DNA of 64,000 nt from Micromonospora sp. WMMD812 (GTDB lineage Bacteria; Actinomycetota; Actinomycetes; Mycobacteriales; Micromonosporaceae): the NCBI RefSeq assembly GCF_027497215.1, contig NZ_CP114904.1, positions 4,917,001 to 4,981,000 of the forward strand. The letters are read 5' to 3'. A program made the position numbers and the translations under genes. The notes beneath the pieces are model-generated. The model made no database searches and was not told where the DNA came from. It saw nothing but the letters and a program-made list of their open reading frames with translations. How positions within the stretch are numbered: the first letter of the stretch is position 1; each line of letters starts with the position of its first letter. Below are positions 10,315 to 20,775 of this stretch, one piece after another.

Positions 10315-11223
10315 TCAGGACGTTCCGTCGCTCGGGCTGCCCGACGGATCCGGCGACGGCGACGCCGTGCCGAGCGGATCGCCGTCGACCACCGGCCCGG
10401 CCAGCTGGATCGTGGCCGGCGCGGGGGCGGGCGGGCCGGACAGCGTGAGTGTGCCCAGGTCGGTCCGCGCCGCGGTCGGGGTGCCGTCCTGCTCGTAGCA
10501 GTAGATCCCCACGTCGAGTGGTGCGTTCAACGACGCCGAGGTGGTCTCCACCGAGTAGCAGGCGCCGGTGGCGCCGGGCGGCGGCTCGGCGGGCGACACC
10601 GAGAGCGGGGCACGCCGGTCGGTGAGCACGTCCAGCCAGTCGGTGAACGGGTGCTGCACCCGGGGGTCCAGCCGGCGCGGGAGAGTGTCGTCCGGGTCTC
10701 CGACGCGTACGCAGCTCGCCGGCTCCGGTCGGGCGGCCGACGGCAGGCCGCACTGGAACAGCCCGTCCGGGGTGGCCGCGATCGAGACGTCGGCGGCCCC
10801 GCCGAGCGCGCCACCGGGCACGTCCACCCGCCAGCTGCCGTCGTTCGCGCTGGTCACCAGGATCGTCCGGTCCGCCTCGCCCGATCGCCGCAGGGTGTAC
10901 CGGGCGGTCAGGTGCCGGTCCTGGGCCGCCGCGGCGAGGCCGGCCAGTTCGTCGCGGGCCGCGTTCACGGCGACCGGGTCGGGGACTTCCGGCGCCGGCG
11001 CGGTGGGCCGGTCGGCGGTGCAGGCGACGAGGAGCGCCGGCAGGACGAGCGCGAGCGCAGCGGCCGCGAGCCGGCGGGTCGTCGGTCGGCGGACCGTGCG
11101 CGCACCGAGTCCGTGTGCGGCGGTGATGTGCGGGCCGGTCGCGGGCCGGTTGGGCGTGCGCGGGCCGGTCGCGGGCCGGTCGGGCCTTCGCGGTGGTCGG
11201 GCCGGACGGTGGTGGGCGGGCAT
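10315..11223 (-). CDS. Putative lipoprotein of unknown function
   Basis: The 302-residue product has a long Arg/Pro-rich n-region (residues 1-50, with a RPATGP duplication), then a hydrophobic stretch and lipobox (ALLVACTA, Cys at about 69), so it should be membrane-anchored outside the cell. The mature part has four well-spaced cysteines (CGLP, SCVRV, ACYSV, YCYEQ) that could form two disulfides, and a Ser/Pro/Asp-rich tail. I do not recognise a family; the layout recalls actinobacterial lipoproteins with a LppX/LprG-like outer-domain logic, but that is weak. The ATG at 11223 is the only start that retains the signal sequence. Confidence 0.68.
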   Translation of the reverse strand: MPAHHRPARPPRRPDRPATGPRTPNRPATGPHITAAHGLGARTVRRPTTRRLAAAALALVLPALLVACTADRPTAPAPEVPDPVAVNAARDELAGLAAAAQDRHLTARYTLRRSGEADRTILVTSANDGSWRVDVPGGALGGAADVSIAATPDGLFQCGLPSAARPEPASCVRVGDPDDTLPRRLDPRVQHPFTDWLDVLTDRRAPLSVSPAEPPPGATGACYSVETTSASLNAPLDVGIYCYEQDGTPTAARTDLGTLTLSGPPAPAPATIQLAGPVVDGDPLGTASPSPDPSGSPSDGTS

Positions 11224-11359
11224 CGGCCCATTCTGCGGTTCCCTCCGTCCGAGCGGGGGCCCGCCGGACGCGGCCCGCGCCGGCGTGTCGCCCGCAGGTC
11301 GGCCGGCGGCCCGGGGCCGGATGGTGGGATCACCTGACCCGCCGGTCGGACCGGCCGGA

Positions 11360-11407
11360 TACCCTGAGGAGGTCTGACATGCGCCGCCGGCCCCGTGACC
11401 GGCGGCG
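11360..11407 (+). promoter_or_regulatory. Candidate promoter and leader hairpin of lysC
   Basis: TACCCT at 11360-11365 is a possible -10. The inferred 70-base leader contains a perfect 9-base stem (11382-11390 with 11399-11407). There is no resemblance to a lysine riboswitch. The role is inferred from position only. Confidence 0.35.
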
Positions 11408-11445
11408 TCGGCACGCTCAGGGTGACTGGGAGGGAGTGCACCGTC

Positions 11446-12711
<1,266 letters not shown>

Positions 12712-12716
12712 CGCCG

Positions 12717-13775
12717 ATGGGGGCGCTGCCCACCCTCGCCGTGGTCGGGGCGACCGGTGCCGTCGGCACCGTGATGTGCGAGCTGCTCACCGGGCGCCGC
12801 AACGTCTGGGGCGAGATCCGGCTGCTCGCGTCCGAACGCTCGGTCGGGCGGCGGCTGCGCTGCCGGGGCGAGGAGCTCACCGTCCAGGCGGTGACCCCGG
12901 AGGCGTTCGACGGGGTCGACGTCGCGATGTTCGACGTGCCGGACGAGGTCTCCGCCCAGTGGGCGCCGGTCGCGGTCAGCCGCGGCGCGGTGGTGGTGGA
13001 CAACTCGGGGGCGTACCGGATGGACCGGGACGTCCCGCTGGTCGTGCCCGAGATCAACCCGGAGCAGGTGCGCAACCGGCCGAAGGGCATCATCGCCAAC
13101 GCCAACTGCACGACTCTCGCGATGATCGTCGCGGTCGCCCCGCTGCACCGCGAGTACGGCCTCCGTGAGCTGGTGCTCGCCTCGTACCAGGCGGTCTCCG
13201 GCGCCGGACAGGCCGGCGTGGACACCCTGCACACCCAGCTCGGCAAGATCGCCGGGGACCGAGTGCTGGGCTCCCGGCCGGGCGACGTGCGCCAGGCGGT
13301 CGGCGACGAGCTGGGCCCGTTCCCCGCGCCGCTGGCGCTGAACGTGGTGCCCTGGGCCGGCTCGCCCGCCGACGCCGGCTGGTCGTCCGAGGAGATGAAG
13401 ATCCGCAACGAGTCGCGGAAGATCCTCGGCCTGCCCGACCTGAAGGTCTCCGCCACCTGCGTACGGGTGCCCGTGGTGACCGGTCACTCGGTGGCCGTGC
13501 ACGCGGTCTTCGCCACCGAGGTGGAGGCGGAGGGCGCTCGCGAGGCGCTGCGGAACGCACCCGGCGTGATCCTGGTCGACGACCCGGCGGCCGGCGAGTT
13601 CCCGATGCCGATCGACGCCGTGGGCACCGACCCGTCCTGGGTAGGCCGGATCCGCCGCGCCCTCGACGACCCGCGCGCGCTCGACCTCTTCATCACCGGC
13701 GACAACCTCCGGAAGGGCGCCGCCCTGAACACCGCCCAGATCGCCGAACTCCTGGCCACCGAACTAACCCGCTGA
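12717..13775 (+). CDS. asd: Aspartate-semialdehyde dehydrogenase
   Basis: Asd reduces aspartyl phosphate to aspartate semialdehyde with NADPH, immediately downstream of aspartokinase in the same pathway. The 352-residue length is typical. The N-terminal Rossmann motif VVGATGAVG is at residues 9-17, the catalytic cysteine is Cys131 in NANCTT, and the substrate-binding SYQAVSGAG follows. The ATG at 12717 is five bases after the lysC stop, so the two genes should be coupled. It ends before an inverted repeat that may be a terminator. Confidence 0.97.
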   Translation: MGALPTLAVVGATGAVGTVMCELLTGRRNVWGEIRLLASERSVGRRLRCRGEELTVQAVTPEAFDGVDVAMFDVPDEVSAQWAPVAVSRGAVVVDNSGAYRMDRDVPLVVPEINPEQVRNRPKGIIANANCTTLAMIVAVAPLHREYGLRELVLASYQAVSGAGQAGVDTLHTQLGKIAGDRVLGSRPGDVRQAVGDELGPFPAPLALNVVPWAGSPADAGWSSEEMKIRNESRKILGLPDLKVSATCVRVPVVTGHSVAVHAVFATEVEAEGAREALRNAPGVILVDDPAAGEFPMPIDAVGTDPSWVGRIRRALDDPRALDLFITGDNLRKGAALNTAQIAELLATELTR

Positions 13776-13839
13776 CGCGCACCCCACCCCACACCCCGCG
13801 GGCACCATCCACACCCCGTCGCACCCCATCGCCTCCGCC

Positions 13840-13908
13840 GATCAAGCACTTGTGGTGCCCGAACTGACATGCTTTGTGGCTTTTACGAGGCACCACAACT
13901 GCATGATC
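13840..13908. repeat. Imperfect long inverted repeat, possible terminator or dispersed element
   Basis: Arms at 13840-13859 (GATCAAGCACTTGTGGTGCC) and 13889-13908 match at 18 of 20 positions around a 29-base spacer. It lies between convergent asd and the GGDEF gene. It is AT-richer than its neighbours and looks like a mobile palindromic repeat that could also terminate transcription. Confidence 0.7.
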
Positions 13909-13910
13909 GA

Positions 13911-13956
13911 CCGGGGCGGGGCGGGGCGGGGCGGGGTGGGGCGGGTGCGGGGGCGG
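13911..13956. repeat. G-run tract (GGGGC)n with G-quadruplex potential
   Basis: Successive runs of three to five G are separated by single bases, starting ccggggcggggcgggg. The tract ends just before the stop of the convergent GGDEF gene. Four-stranded folding is possible by sequence but untested. Confidence 0.6.
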
Positions 13957-13958
13957 GG

Positions 13959-15383
13959 TTAGGGGGCTAGGCGGACGCCGTCGCGGCCGTCGCGTTTGAC
14001 GGCGTAGAGGGCCCGGTCGGCACGGCGGAGGGTGAGTTCGGGAGACTCGCCGGTGCGGGGGAGCGCCACCCCGACGCTGATCGTGCGGCCGGTACGCCGG
14101 GCCGCCGCCGTCAGCCGCTCGGCGATGCGCACCGCCTCCTCCGGCCGGTTCACCTCGATCACCGCCACGAACTCGTCGCCGCCGATCCGGTACAGCTCGT
14201 CGCCCTGCCGCAGCGCCGCCTCCAGGGCCCGGGCCAGCCCGATCAGCAGCCGGTCGCCGGCCTGGTGGCCGTACGTGTCGTTGACCGTCTTGAAGCCGTC
14301 CACGTCGATCGCCAGCAGGGCGGTCCGGCCAGGGGTGGCCGCGGCGATCCGCTGGCCGAACGGCCCGGTGTGCCGCAGCCCGGTCAACGGGTCCGAGCTG
14401 GCCTGTTCGCGGAGCCGGTTGAGGGTACGCAGCCGGTCCAGGCTGTTCCAGGCCTGCGCGGCGAGCAGTTCCGTCAGGCTGACCGTGGTCGGATCGGGGC
14501 GGAGCAGTCGATTGTCGGCGACGAGCAGCACGCCGCCGCCGTCGGGCGGGCCGATCGGGACCGCGACCAGGGTCCGTACGCCGGCTCGGGCCAGCGGGCG
14601 GTAATCCTCCGTCGGCGGGTGGCCGGCCTCGCCGAGGGTGTAGCCCGCACCGTACCGGTGCGCCCGGCCGACGATGCGATCGAGCGCCGACGGGCCGGCC
14701 TCGGTCAGCTCGGCTCGGATCCGGCACTCCAGCTCGCCGGGAGCGACCGGTGGCGCGCCGAGGCGCGGCCCGTCCTCGCCGGTGATCACCAGCACCGCGG
14801 CGGAGAGCGCGGAGACGTCCCGGGCGGCGCAGATGACCGCCGTCAACAGGTCGCGTTCGGTGGGCGCGGCGGAGAGCGCGGCGGCGTGCCGAAGCAGCTT
14901 CTCGCTCCGGCTCTCCGCCGGTGGCCCGCCGAGCGCCACGATGCGCGCGCCGAGTCGGGCGGCCAGCAGCTCGGCACTGTCTCGCCAGGGCGCCAGGTCG
15001 ACCGGCGTGCTCCACTGCAGGTCCAGCACGCCGATCGGCCGTCCGGCCGGGTCCAGCACCGGCACGCAGAGCTCGGCGGTCACGTCCGGGCGGACCGGGA
15101 GGTAGTCGGGGTCCGCGGCGACGTCGGGCACGACCGCGCTCTCGCCGGTGGCGTACACCCGGCCGACGATCCCGGTCTTCGGCGGTACGGTCGCGAAGAC
15201 CTGCCACGCGCCGGTGGCCGCGACGCAGCGCAGCCGGTCCTGGGCCTGGAGCAGCACGGAGATGGTGGCCGGGGTGTGCCGGGCGAGCGTGCTGACGGTC
15301 CACTGGCAGGCCTCGACAGCGGTCGAGGCCGTGGGGAGGCGGACCGTGACGTCACGGATGACTCGCTGGTGATCCACTCGCAC
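13959..15383 (-). CDS. Diguanylate cyclase with two GAF-like domains
   Basis: This cytoplasmic protein should make cyclic di-GMP from GTP. A GAF domain covers about residues 20-150 and a second, weaker one about 165-310. The GGDEF domain covers about 330-474, with an intact RIGGDEF active site (401-405) and an RQGD motif (392-395) exactly five residues upstream, which is the inhibitory I-site. It should thus be an active, product-inhibited cyclase. No EAL or HD-GYP domain is attached. The start is the GTG at 15383 or the one two codons later. It is divergent from a CpdA-like phosphodiesterase gene across a 210-base region containing two DnaA-box-like sequences. Confidence 0.93.
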   Translation of the reverse strand: MRVDHQRVIRDVTVRLPTASTAVEACQWTVSTLARHTPATISVLLQAQDRLRCVAATGAWQVFATVPPKTGIVGRVYATGESAVVPDVAADPDYLPVRPDVTAELCVPVLDPAGRPIGVLDLQWSTPVDLAPWRDSAELLAARLGARIVALGGPPAESRSEKLLRHAAALSAAPTERDLLTAVICAARDVSALSAAVLVITGEDGPRLGAPPVAPGELECRIRAELTEAGPSALDRIVGRAHRYGAGYTLGEAGHPPTEDYRPLARAGVRTLVAVPIGPPDGGGVLLVADNRLLRPDPTTVSLTELLAAQAWNSLDRLRTLNRLREQASSDPLTGLRHTGPFGQRIAAATPGRTALLAIDVDGFKTVNDTYGHQAGDRLLIGLARALEAALRQGDELYRIGGDEFVAVIEVNRPEEAVRIAERLTAAARRTGRTISVGVALPRTGESPELTLRRADRALYAVKRDGRDGVRLAP

Positions 15384-15496
15384 GTCGTTCCAGATAGGGG
15401 CGGGGTCGGCTGGCGCCGAGCCGTGCGATCAAGCGTACTCATGGAGTGAGCGGTGCCGTACCGCTCAAGATCGAGCACCGCCTTCGTACACATGTG

Positions 15497-15517
15497 CTAT
15501 CCACAGGCTGTGGACAC
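15497..15517. promoter_or_regulatory. Inverted pair of DnaA-box-like 9-mers
   Basis: CTATCCACA (15497-15505) and, on the other strand, GTGTCCACA (15509-15517) each match the DnaA boxes TTATCCACA or TTGTCCACA at 8 of 9 positions, and form the palindrome TCCACAG-G-CTGTGGA. They lie in the divergent region, 77 bases before the phosphodiesterase start. Confidence 0.45.
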
Positions 15518-15593
15518 GACCGGTGGATCGTGCGGACCCCGCGCCGGGCGGCCCGGCGATAGCGTGAAGGCTCCGCCCGCGAGGAGGCCCCCC

Positions 15594-16373
15594 ATGCTCA
15601 TCGCCCAACTCAGCGATCCGCACGTGACCACCGGCCCGCTCGCCGCCGAACCGGCCGCCGGGCTGCACCGGGCGCTCGGCCGGGTGCTCGGGCTGCGGCC
15701 CCGACCCGACTGCGTGGTGATCACCGGTGACCTGGTCGACAACGGCCGCACCGACGAATACCTGGCCCTGCGCGAGGTGATCGGCCAGTTCCCCCTGCCG
15801 GTGCACCTGGTGCCCGGCAACCACGACGACCGGGAGTCGCTGCTCGACACCTTCGGCGGCACGCCGTGGCTGGGCGGCGGCTTCTCGGCGTACTACCACG
15901 TCGACCACCCGACGGCCACGGTCGTGGTGCTGGACTCCCTGGTGCCCGGCGCCGGTGGCGGGCGGCTCGGGGACGAGCAGTTGGGCTGGCTCGACGGGGT
16001 GCTGGCCGGCCGGACGGAGGTGCCGGCGGTGGTCTGCCTGCACCACCCGCCGGTCGCCGTGGGCATCCCGGCCGCCGACGCCATCGGCCTGGCGGACGCC
16101 GACGCGCTCGCCGAGGTGATCGGGCGGCACCCGCACGTGGTTCGGGTGGTGGCCGGCCACCTGCACCGGCCGGTCACCGCGGCCTTCGCCGGCACGGTGC
16201 TGACCGTGGCGCCCAGCACCGTGCGGCAGAGTTCGTTGACCATGCGCGCCGACGACGAGATCGGTTGGGTCGCCGAGCCGACCGCGTTCCTGCTGCACCT
16301 GGTTGACGAGGGTGGATGTGTGACGCACACCGTGCAGGTCAGTCACGCCGCCGGGCACACCTGCGGCTTCTGA
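15594..16373 (+). CDS. Class III cyclic-nucleotide phosphodiesterase / metallophosphoesterase (CpdA-like)
   Basis: This protein should hydrolyse a phosphodiester, most likely 3',5'-cAMP. The ATG at 15594 follows gaggagg and gives 259 residues. Metal ligands are complete: DPH (residues 8-10), GDLVDNG, GNHDD, a later His in LHHPP and GHLHRP. Family members such as CpdA and Rv0805 use this set. Sequence upstream of the ATG in the same frame lacks these motifs. It is divergent from the diguanylate cyclase, and with the cyclase at 35336 and Crp at 56180 it gives the cell parts for cAMP turnover. Confidence 0.86.
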   Translation: MLIAQLSDPHVTTGPLAAEPAAGLHRALGRVLGLRPRPDCVVITGDLVDNGRTDEYLALREVIGQFPLPVHLVPGNHDDRESLLDTFGGTPWLGGGFSAYYHVDHPTATVVVLDSLVPGAGGGRLGDEQLGWLDGVLAGRTEVPAVVCLHHPPVAVGIPAADAIGLADADALAEVIGRHPHVVRVVAGHLHRPVTAAFAGTVLTVAPSTVRQSSLTMRADDEIGWVAEPTAFLLHLVDEGGCVTHTVQVSHAAGHTCGF

Positions 16374-16691
16374 CCGCTCGGATTCAAGGCCCCCTGGCGC
16401 GTCGCGTCGAGGCGCCGGTTGTCGTTGAGCCGCCCCTGTGGACGGTGGAAGATCCGTCGCGGCCCGACGGTCGTCGGAATCGTCGGTGAACGGACCCGGG
16501 CCGGCCGGTCATATTCGCAGGTCTGATGAGCTGCTCCGGTCGACCGACCGGGCCGGGGATGAGAGGCTGTCCCGGACGGGGCGGCGACCCCCAACCGCTG
16601 CCACCGAGACCGATCCTTCCGACGGTGTCGGTCGGAGCCCGCTCGATCCATCGGCCGGACACCGTACGCGCCGAACCCTCAGAGGAGTTCC
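16374..16691. other. Intergenic region upstream of the 5'-nucleotidase
   Basis: These 318 bases hold no convincing gene. A strong ribosome site, agaggag, precedes the nucleotidase start. A single GTTCACC-like PHO half-site on the minus strand near 16490 is not a proper repeat. No clear promoter is seen. Confidence 0.5.
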
Positions 16692-18398
16692 ATGTCCATC
16701 CCCGGGATGCGTCGGGCCGCGGTCGGCCTGACCGCACTCGCGGTGGCCGCCTTCGGCGCGGTCACCAGCACCCCCGACCAGGCTGAGGCGGGACCGAAGC
16801 CCGTCGACGTCACCCTGCTCGCTCTCAACGACTTCCACGGCAACCTCGAACCGCCGAGCGGCTCCAGCGGCACCATCGCCGGGCAGACCGCGGGCGGCGT
16901 CGAGTACCTCGCCACCCACCTGGCCGAGCTGCGCGAGGCGGCCAAGAAGAAGAACACCATCACGGTGGCCGCCGGCGACCTGATCGGCGCCTCCCCGCTG
17001 CTCTCCGCGGCGTTCCACGACGAGCCGACGATCGAGGCGCTGTCGATGGCCGGGCTGGACTACGCCAGCGTCGGCAACCACGAGTTCGACGAGGGTGCCA
17101 AGGAGCTGTTGCGCATCCAGAACGGTGGTTGCCACCCGGTCGACGGCTGCGCCGACGGCACCCCGTACAAGGGCGCCGGCTTCCAGTACCTGTCGGCCAA
17201 CGCGTTCAAGACCGCCACCGGCCGGCCGCTGCTCCCGCCGTACGCCATCCACAAGGTCGACGGCGTCAAGATCGGCTTCATCGGGATGACCCTGGAGGGC
17301 ACCCCGGAGATCGTCAGCCAGGAGGGCGTGGCCGGCCTGAGCTTCGCCGACGAGGCGCAGACCGCCAACAAGTACGCCCGCGAGCTGCGACGCAAGGGTG
17401 TGCAGACGATCGTCGTGCTGCTGCACGAGGGCGGAAACCAGGCCGCCACCGGCGGCATCAACGACTGCGTCGGCATGACCGGCCCGATCGTGGACATCGT
17501 CAACCGGATGGACCCGTCGATCGACGCCGTCGTCAGCGGGCACACGCACCAGGCGTACAACTGCGAGATCAACGACAAGCTGGTCACGAGCGCCAGCTCG
17601 TTCGGCCGCCTGGTCACCGACATCGATCTGAAGATCGACAAGCGCACCGGTGACGTGATCACGGCCAAGGCCGAGAACGTCGTCGTCACCCGGGACGTCG
17701 CCAAGGACGCCCGGCAGACCGCGCTGATCGACCGCTACAAGACCGTCCTCGGCCCGGTCGCCGACCGGCAGGTCGGCGAGACCACCGCCGCGATCACCCG
17801 CAGCCAGGAATCCCTGTTCGGTACGACGATGGGCGAGTCGGCGCTGGGCAATCTGATCGCCGACGCGCAGTTCGCGGCCACCGACACCGAGCAGAACGCG
17901 GTCGCCGCGTTCATGAACCCCGGCGGCGTCCGGGCCGACCTGGACGCCGGCCCGGTCACCTACGAGGAGGCGTTCACGGTCCAGCCGTTCGCCAACAACC
18001 TCGTGACGCTGGACCTGACCGGCGCGCAGCTCTACTGCGTGCTGGAGCAGCAGTTCGTCGTCAACCGGGTCCTCTATCCGTCGTCGACCGTGCGCTACGT
18101 GGTCGACCCGAACGGCACGACCGCCCCCGCCACGGACCCGTGCGCGGGCACCCGGGTCGTCCGGGGCAGCCTCGCCCTCGGCGGCGCGACCGTCGACCCC
18201 GCCGCCACCTACCGGGTGACGGTGAACAACTTCCTGGCCGGCGGCGGTGACGGCTTCAGCACCCTCACCGCCGGGACGAACCTGGTCACCGGTCTGATCG
18301 ACCTGGACGCCTTCGTGGCGTACCTGACCGCCGAGTCGCCGGTCTCCGCGCCGGCGCTGGACCGGATCCGCACCGCCACCGAGGCCCCCGCCGCCTGA
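16692..18398 (+). CDS. Secreted 5'-nucleotidase / 2',3'-cyclic phosphodiesterase (UshA family)
   Basis: The 568-residue protein has a signal peptide (RRAAVGLTALAVAAFGAV, cleavage near residue 30) and no lipobox, so it should be exported. The N-terminal metallophosphatase domain (about 35-320) has LNDFHGN, GDLIG, GNHEFD and SGHTHQAY. The C-terminal 5'-nucleotidase domain (about 350-560) has FMNPGGVRADL and an NNFLAGGGDGF loop that stacks the base. Such enzymes release nucleosides and phosphate outside the cell. The gene is monocistronic and ends in a strong hairpin. Phosphate control is plausible from family knowledge, but no good PHO box is seen. Confidence 0.93.
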   Translation: MSIPGMRRAAVGLTALAVAAFGAVTSTPDQAEAGPKPVDVTLLALNDFHGNLEPPSGSSGTIAGQTAGGVEYLATHLAELREAAKKKNTITVAAGDLIGASPLLSAAFHDEPTIEALSMAGLDYASVGNHEFDEGAKELLRIQNGGCHPVDGCADGTPYKGAGFQYLSANAFKTATGRPLLPPYAIHKVDGVKIGFIGMTLEGTPEIVSQEGVAGLSFADEAQTANKYARELRRKGVQTIVVLLHEGGNQAATGGINDCVGMTGPIVDIVNRMDPSIDAVVSGHTHQAYNCEINDKLVTSASSFGRLVTDIDLKIDKRTGDVITAKAENVVVTRDVAKDARQTALIDRYKTVLGPVADRQVGETTAAITRSQESLFGTTMGESALGNLIADAQFAATDTEQNAVAAFMNPGGVRADLDAGPVTYEEAFTVQPFANNLVTLDLTGAQLYCVLEQQFVVNRVLYPSSTVRYVVDPNGTTAPATDPCAGTRVVRGSLALGGATVDPAATYRVTVNNFLAGGGDGFSTLTAGTNLVTGLIDLDAFVAYLTAESPVSAPALDRIRTATEAPAA

Positions 18399-18417
18399 CG
18401 GCAGGCCCCGACCCGAT

Positions 18418-18447
18418 CGGGCCCCGGAGCAGCAGCTCCGGGGCCCG
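18418..18447 (+). terminator. Hairpin terminator of the 5'-nucleotidase gene
   Basis: A perfect 13-base stem, CGGGCCCCGGAGC (18418-18430) with its complement at 18435-18447, closes a 4-base loop 19 bases after the stop. Confidence 0.88.
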
Positions 18448-18594
18448 ACCCGTTCCGGCCCGCCCGCGTCTCGGCCCCGGTCCCCGGCGTCCGACCGCCA
18501 CGCCGGACGCGTGCTCCCCGACCCCGTGCCCGAGGCCTCGGGCCCTCGCCGCCGCCGCGCTCGGCGCCACCCGACGCGAGATCACGCTCCAACC

Positions 18595-18656
18595 TGGATG
18601 TGGTGGCCTCTCCGCGCGCTGATGCCACTACTTCCCGGAAGTAGTGCGATCTTGAA
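18595..18656. repeat. Dispersed palindromic element, copy 1
   Basis: The core is a perfect palindrome, CACTACTTCC-C-GGAAGTAGTG (18626-18646), flanked by gatc-containing sequence and a gaggcc-like arm (minus-strand reading). Read on the minus strand it closely matches the element at 25063-25139 over about 60 bases. It lies between convergent genes. Confidence 0.8.
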
Positions 18657-18713
18657 GCGAGCGACGCAGCCGCGCGTGCATGCGGTGGGGCCCACGCGGT
18701 GGGTTGGGCGGGG

Positions 18714-19994
18714 TCAGGCGTGGGTGCCGACGGGCTCGAGCGACGCCGTGAGCGGGCGGCGGCCGTCCTGCGCCGGGGTGAGCAGGCGGCGCAGGGAGAG
18801 CGCCACCACGGAGGCGGTCAGGCAGCCGCCGACCACGGCGACGACCCAGATCTTGCCGTCGGCCGCGCCGATCAGCGGGCCGGCGGTCACCGGACCGATC
18901 ACCCCGCTGATGCCGAAGATCATCGAACTCATCGCGTTGTAGCGGCCGCGCAGCTCGTCGGTCGCCAGCGCGTTGGTCAGCGCCGGCATCACCGGCGACA
19001 GCATCGTCTCGCCGAAACCGAAGATCGCCGAGCAGGCCACCACGCCGAGCGCGGCGACCAGCGCGTTGCCCGTACCGATGACACCGGCGACGCCGAGCAC
19101 GAGCCAGGCGGTCGCGAACACCGCGCCCACGGCGGCGAGCGCGCCGGTGCGGCTGCGCCCGTCCATCCGCCGGATCACCACCAGTTGTGCGAGCACGATC
19201 ATCACGGTGTTGCCGGCGAGCGCCCAGGCGACGACGCGGGGAGTCACCTCGGCGACCCGGATGGCGTACGCGGTGAAGCCCACCTCGATCTGCGCGTAGC
19301 CGCAGGTGGTGAGGATCAGGCCGAAGATGACCAGACGCCGGAACGGCCGATCCCGCAGCACGGTGAGGTAGCCGCCGGCGGACGGCCGGTCGTCCGCCGC
19401 TGCGGCGGCGAGCCGGTGGCCGACGGCGGGAAGGGTGAGCAGGATGAGCGCCGGCATCAGGTAGCTGATCGCGTCCAGCACGTAGATCATCTGGAAGGTG
19501 ACCGGGCGGCTGGTGTCGACGACCGCGCCGGAGACCAGGCCACCGATGCCGATGCCCAGGTTGAGCAGGGCGAAGCTCAGACCGAACACACGTTGGCGCT
19601 CGCCGTCGTCGGTCAGCGACGCGAGGATCGTGTTCTGCCCGGACCAGATGGCGGAGCTGCCGATCGCGATGAGGGTCATCACCAGGAAGGCCGAGGCGGT
19701 CGAGTCGACGAGCGCGAGCGAGCCGGTGCCCACCGCCTCGACCAGCAGACAGGGCAGCACCACGCGGCGGGCGCCGAACCGGTCGATCAACGTGCCGCCG
19801 AGCGGCGACAGCGCGAGGGTGACCGCGCCGTACCAGCCGATGACCAGGCCGGCGCGGGTGTCAGTGAGCCCCCGGACGTCGGTCAGGTAGATGAACAGGA
19901 ACGGCAGGGTCAGGCCGCGCCCGATCGCCGAGAGCAGGGTGCCGACGAGGATCCGGCGGGCTTCCGGGCGGCGGGGCAGGGCGCGACGTAACAT
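18714..19994 (-). CDS. MFS transporter, 12 TM
   Basis: The 426-residue protein has twelve helices; the first loop has GGTLIDRFGARR, a clear MFS motif A, and the middle loop is polar (RLAAAAADDRPSAGG). The ATG at 19994 opens with the basic MLRRALPRRPEARR before helix 1. It is probably an efflux protein by similarity to actinobacterial multidrug MFS members, but no regulator gene is adjacent and no substrate can be named. A divergent short gene starts 134 bases away. Confidence 0.87.
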   Translation of the reverse strand: MLRRALPRRPEARRILVGTLLSAIGRGLTLPFLFIYLTDVRGLTDTRAGLVIGWYGAVTLALSPLGGTLIDRFGARRVVLPCLLVEAVGTGSLALVDSTASAFLVMTLIAIGSSAIWSGQNTILASLTDDGERQRVFGLSFALLNLGIGIGGLVSGAVVDTSRPVTFQMIYVLDAISYLMPALILLTLPAVGHRLAAAAADDRPSAGGYLTVLRDRPFRRLVIFGLILTTCGYAQIEVGFTAYAIRVAEVTPRVVAWALAGNTVMIVLAQLVVIRRMDGRSRTGALAAVGAVFATAWLVLGVAGVIGTGNALVAALGVVACSAIFGFGETMLSPVMPALTNALATDELRGRYNAMSSMIFGISGVIGPVTAGPLIGAADGKIWVVAVVGGCLTASVVALSLRRLLTPAQDGRRPLTASLEPVGTHA

Positions 19995-20127
19995 GCCGCG
20001 ATTCTGGTGGGAGGCTGTGACGAACTGCGACCGGTTTACCGGCCGACCGGACGCGCGACGACCCGGCACGTGACGAACCCCACGGGGTCGTCCGGCCGGT
20101 GTCGGCCCGCTCTGCGATGCTGGCCGG

Positions 20128-20601
20128 GTGACCACCGCCTGGCGCCGTCTGCCCGCATCCGCCCGCGAGATCGCCGTGACCGCCACCGAGGCGGTCACCG
20201 CCGCGCAGCACCGGGACTCGGAGGCGTACGACGAGGTCGTGACCCGACTCGGCACGGTCGAACGGTCCGGCCTGGTCCTCGGCGCGGTGGTCCGGCTGCT
20301 GCTCGAGGAGAGCCACCCGGACGGCCTGGACGGCGACGACGTCCGCCAGGTGCTCGAGCGCTGCGTCCGAGCGGCGGCGCCGTGGCGTCCCGACGTCGAC
20401 CCGCACGTACTGCTGGTCCTGCTCGCCGGCGCCCTCGGGGTGTACGACCCGGACGCCGACGAGACCCCGCCCGATCCGCCGGCGATCGCCCGGCACGCCC
20501 CGCTGCTCGTCGCCGACCTGCTGGCGGGCACCGGCCGGCCGCTCGACGCCTACCTTTCGGCCGCCTTCGCGGAGATCGAGCGGGCCGAGCGGCAGGACTG
20601 A
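20128..20601 (+). CDS. Conserved actinobacterial hypothetical protein
   Basis: I do not recognise a family. The 157-residue protein is mostly alpha-helical by composition, acidic, and has no signal or membrane segment. A conserved-looking middle (GLVLGAVVRLLLEESHPDG, then VRQVLERCV) suggests a helical bundle. The GTG at 20128 has no ribosome site. A weak -10-like sequence a few bases upstream (near 20116) makes a leaderless start plausible. It is followed by a GC-rich tandem repeat, so it is probably monocistronic. Confidence 0.65.
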   Translation: MTTAWRRLPASAREIAVTATEAVTAAQHRDSEAYDEVVTRLGTVERSGLVLGAVVRLLLEESHPDGLDGDDVRQVLERCVRAAAPWRPDVDPHVLLVLLAGALGVYDPDADETPPDPPAIARHAPLLVADLLAGTGRPLDAYLSAAFAEIERAERQD

Positions 20602-20608
20602 GGCGCCG

Positions 20609-20698
20609 GCCGGGCGGACGGGCACTGCCGGGCGGGACCTCGCCGGGCGGACGGGCACTGCCGGGCGGGACCTCGCCCGGCGGACGGACACCGCCGGG
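20609..20698. repeat. 33-base tandem repeat, about 2.7 copies
   Basis: The unit starting gccgggcggacgggcactgc occurs at 20609 and 20642 without change, with a diverged partial third copy from 20675. It fills most of the gap between the hypothetical gene and the LtrA gene. Confidence 0.85.
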
Positions 20699-20775
20699 GT
20701 CAGACCGCGGGACGTCGGCAGCGGCGGATCCCGGAACCGACGCGCCGTGCCGGAGACCGGCAGGAAGATGACGGC

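Noticed and set aside
16480..16500. PHO box upstream of the 5'-nucleotidase
   Set aside because: Only one GTTCACC half-site is present, on the opposite strand, without the second 11-base repeat.
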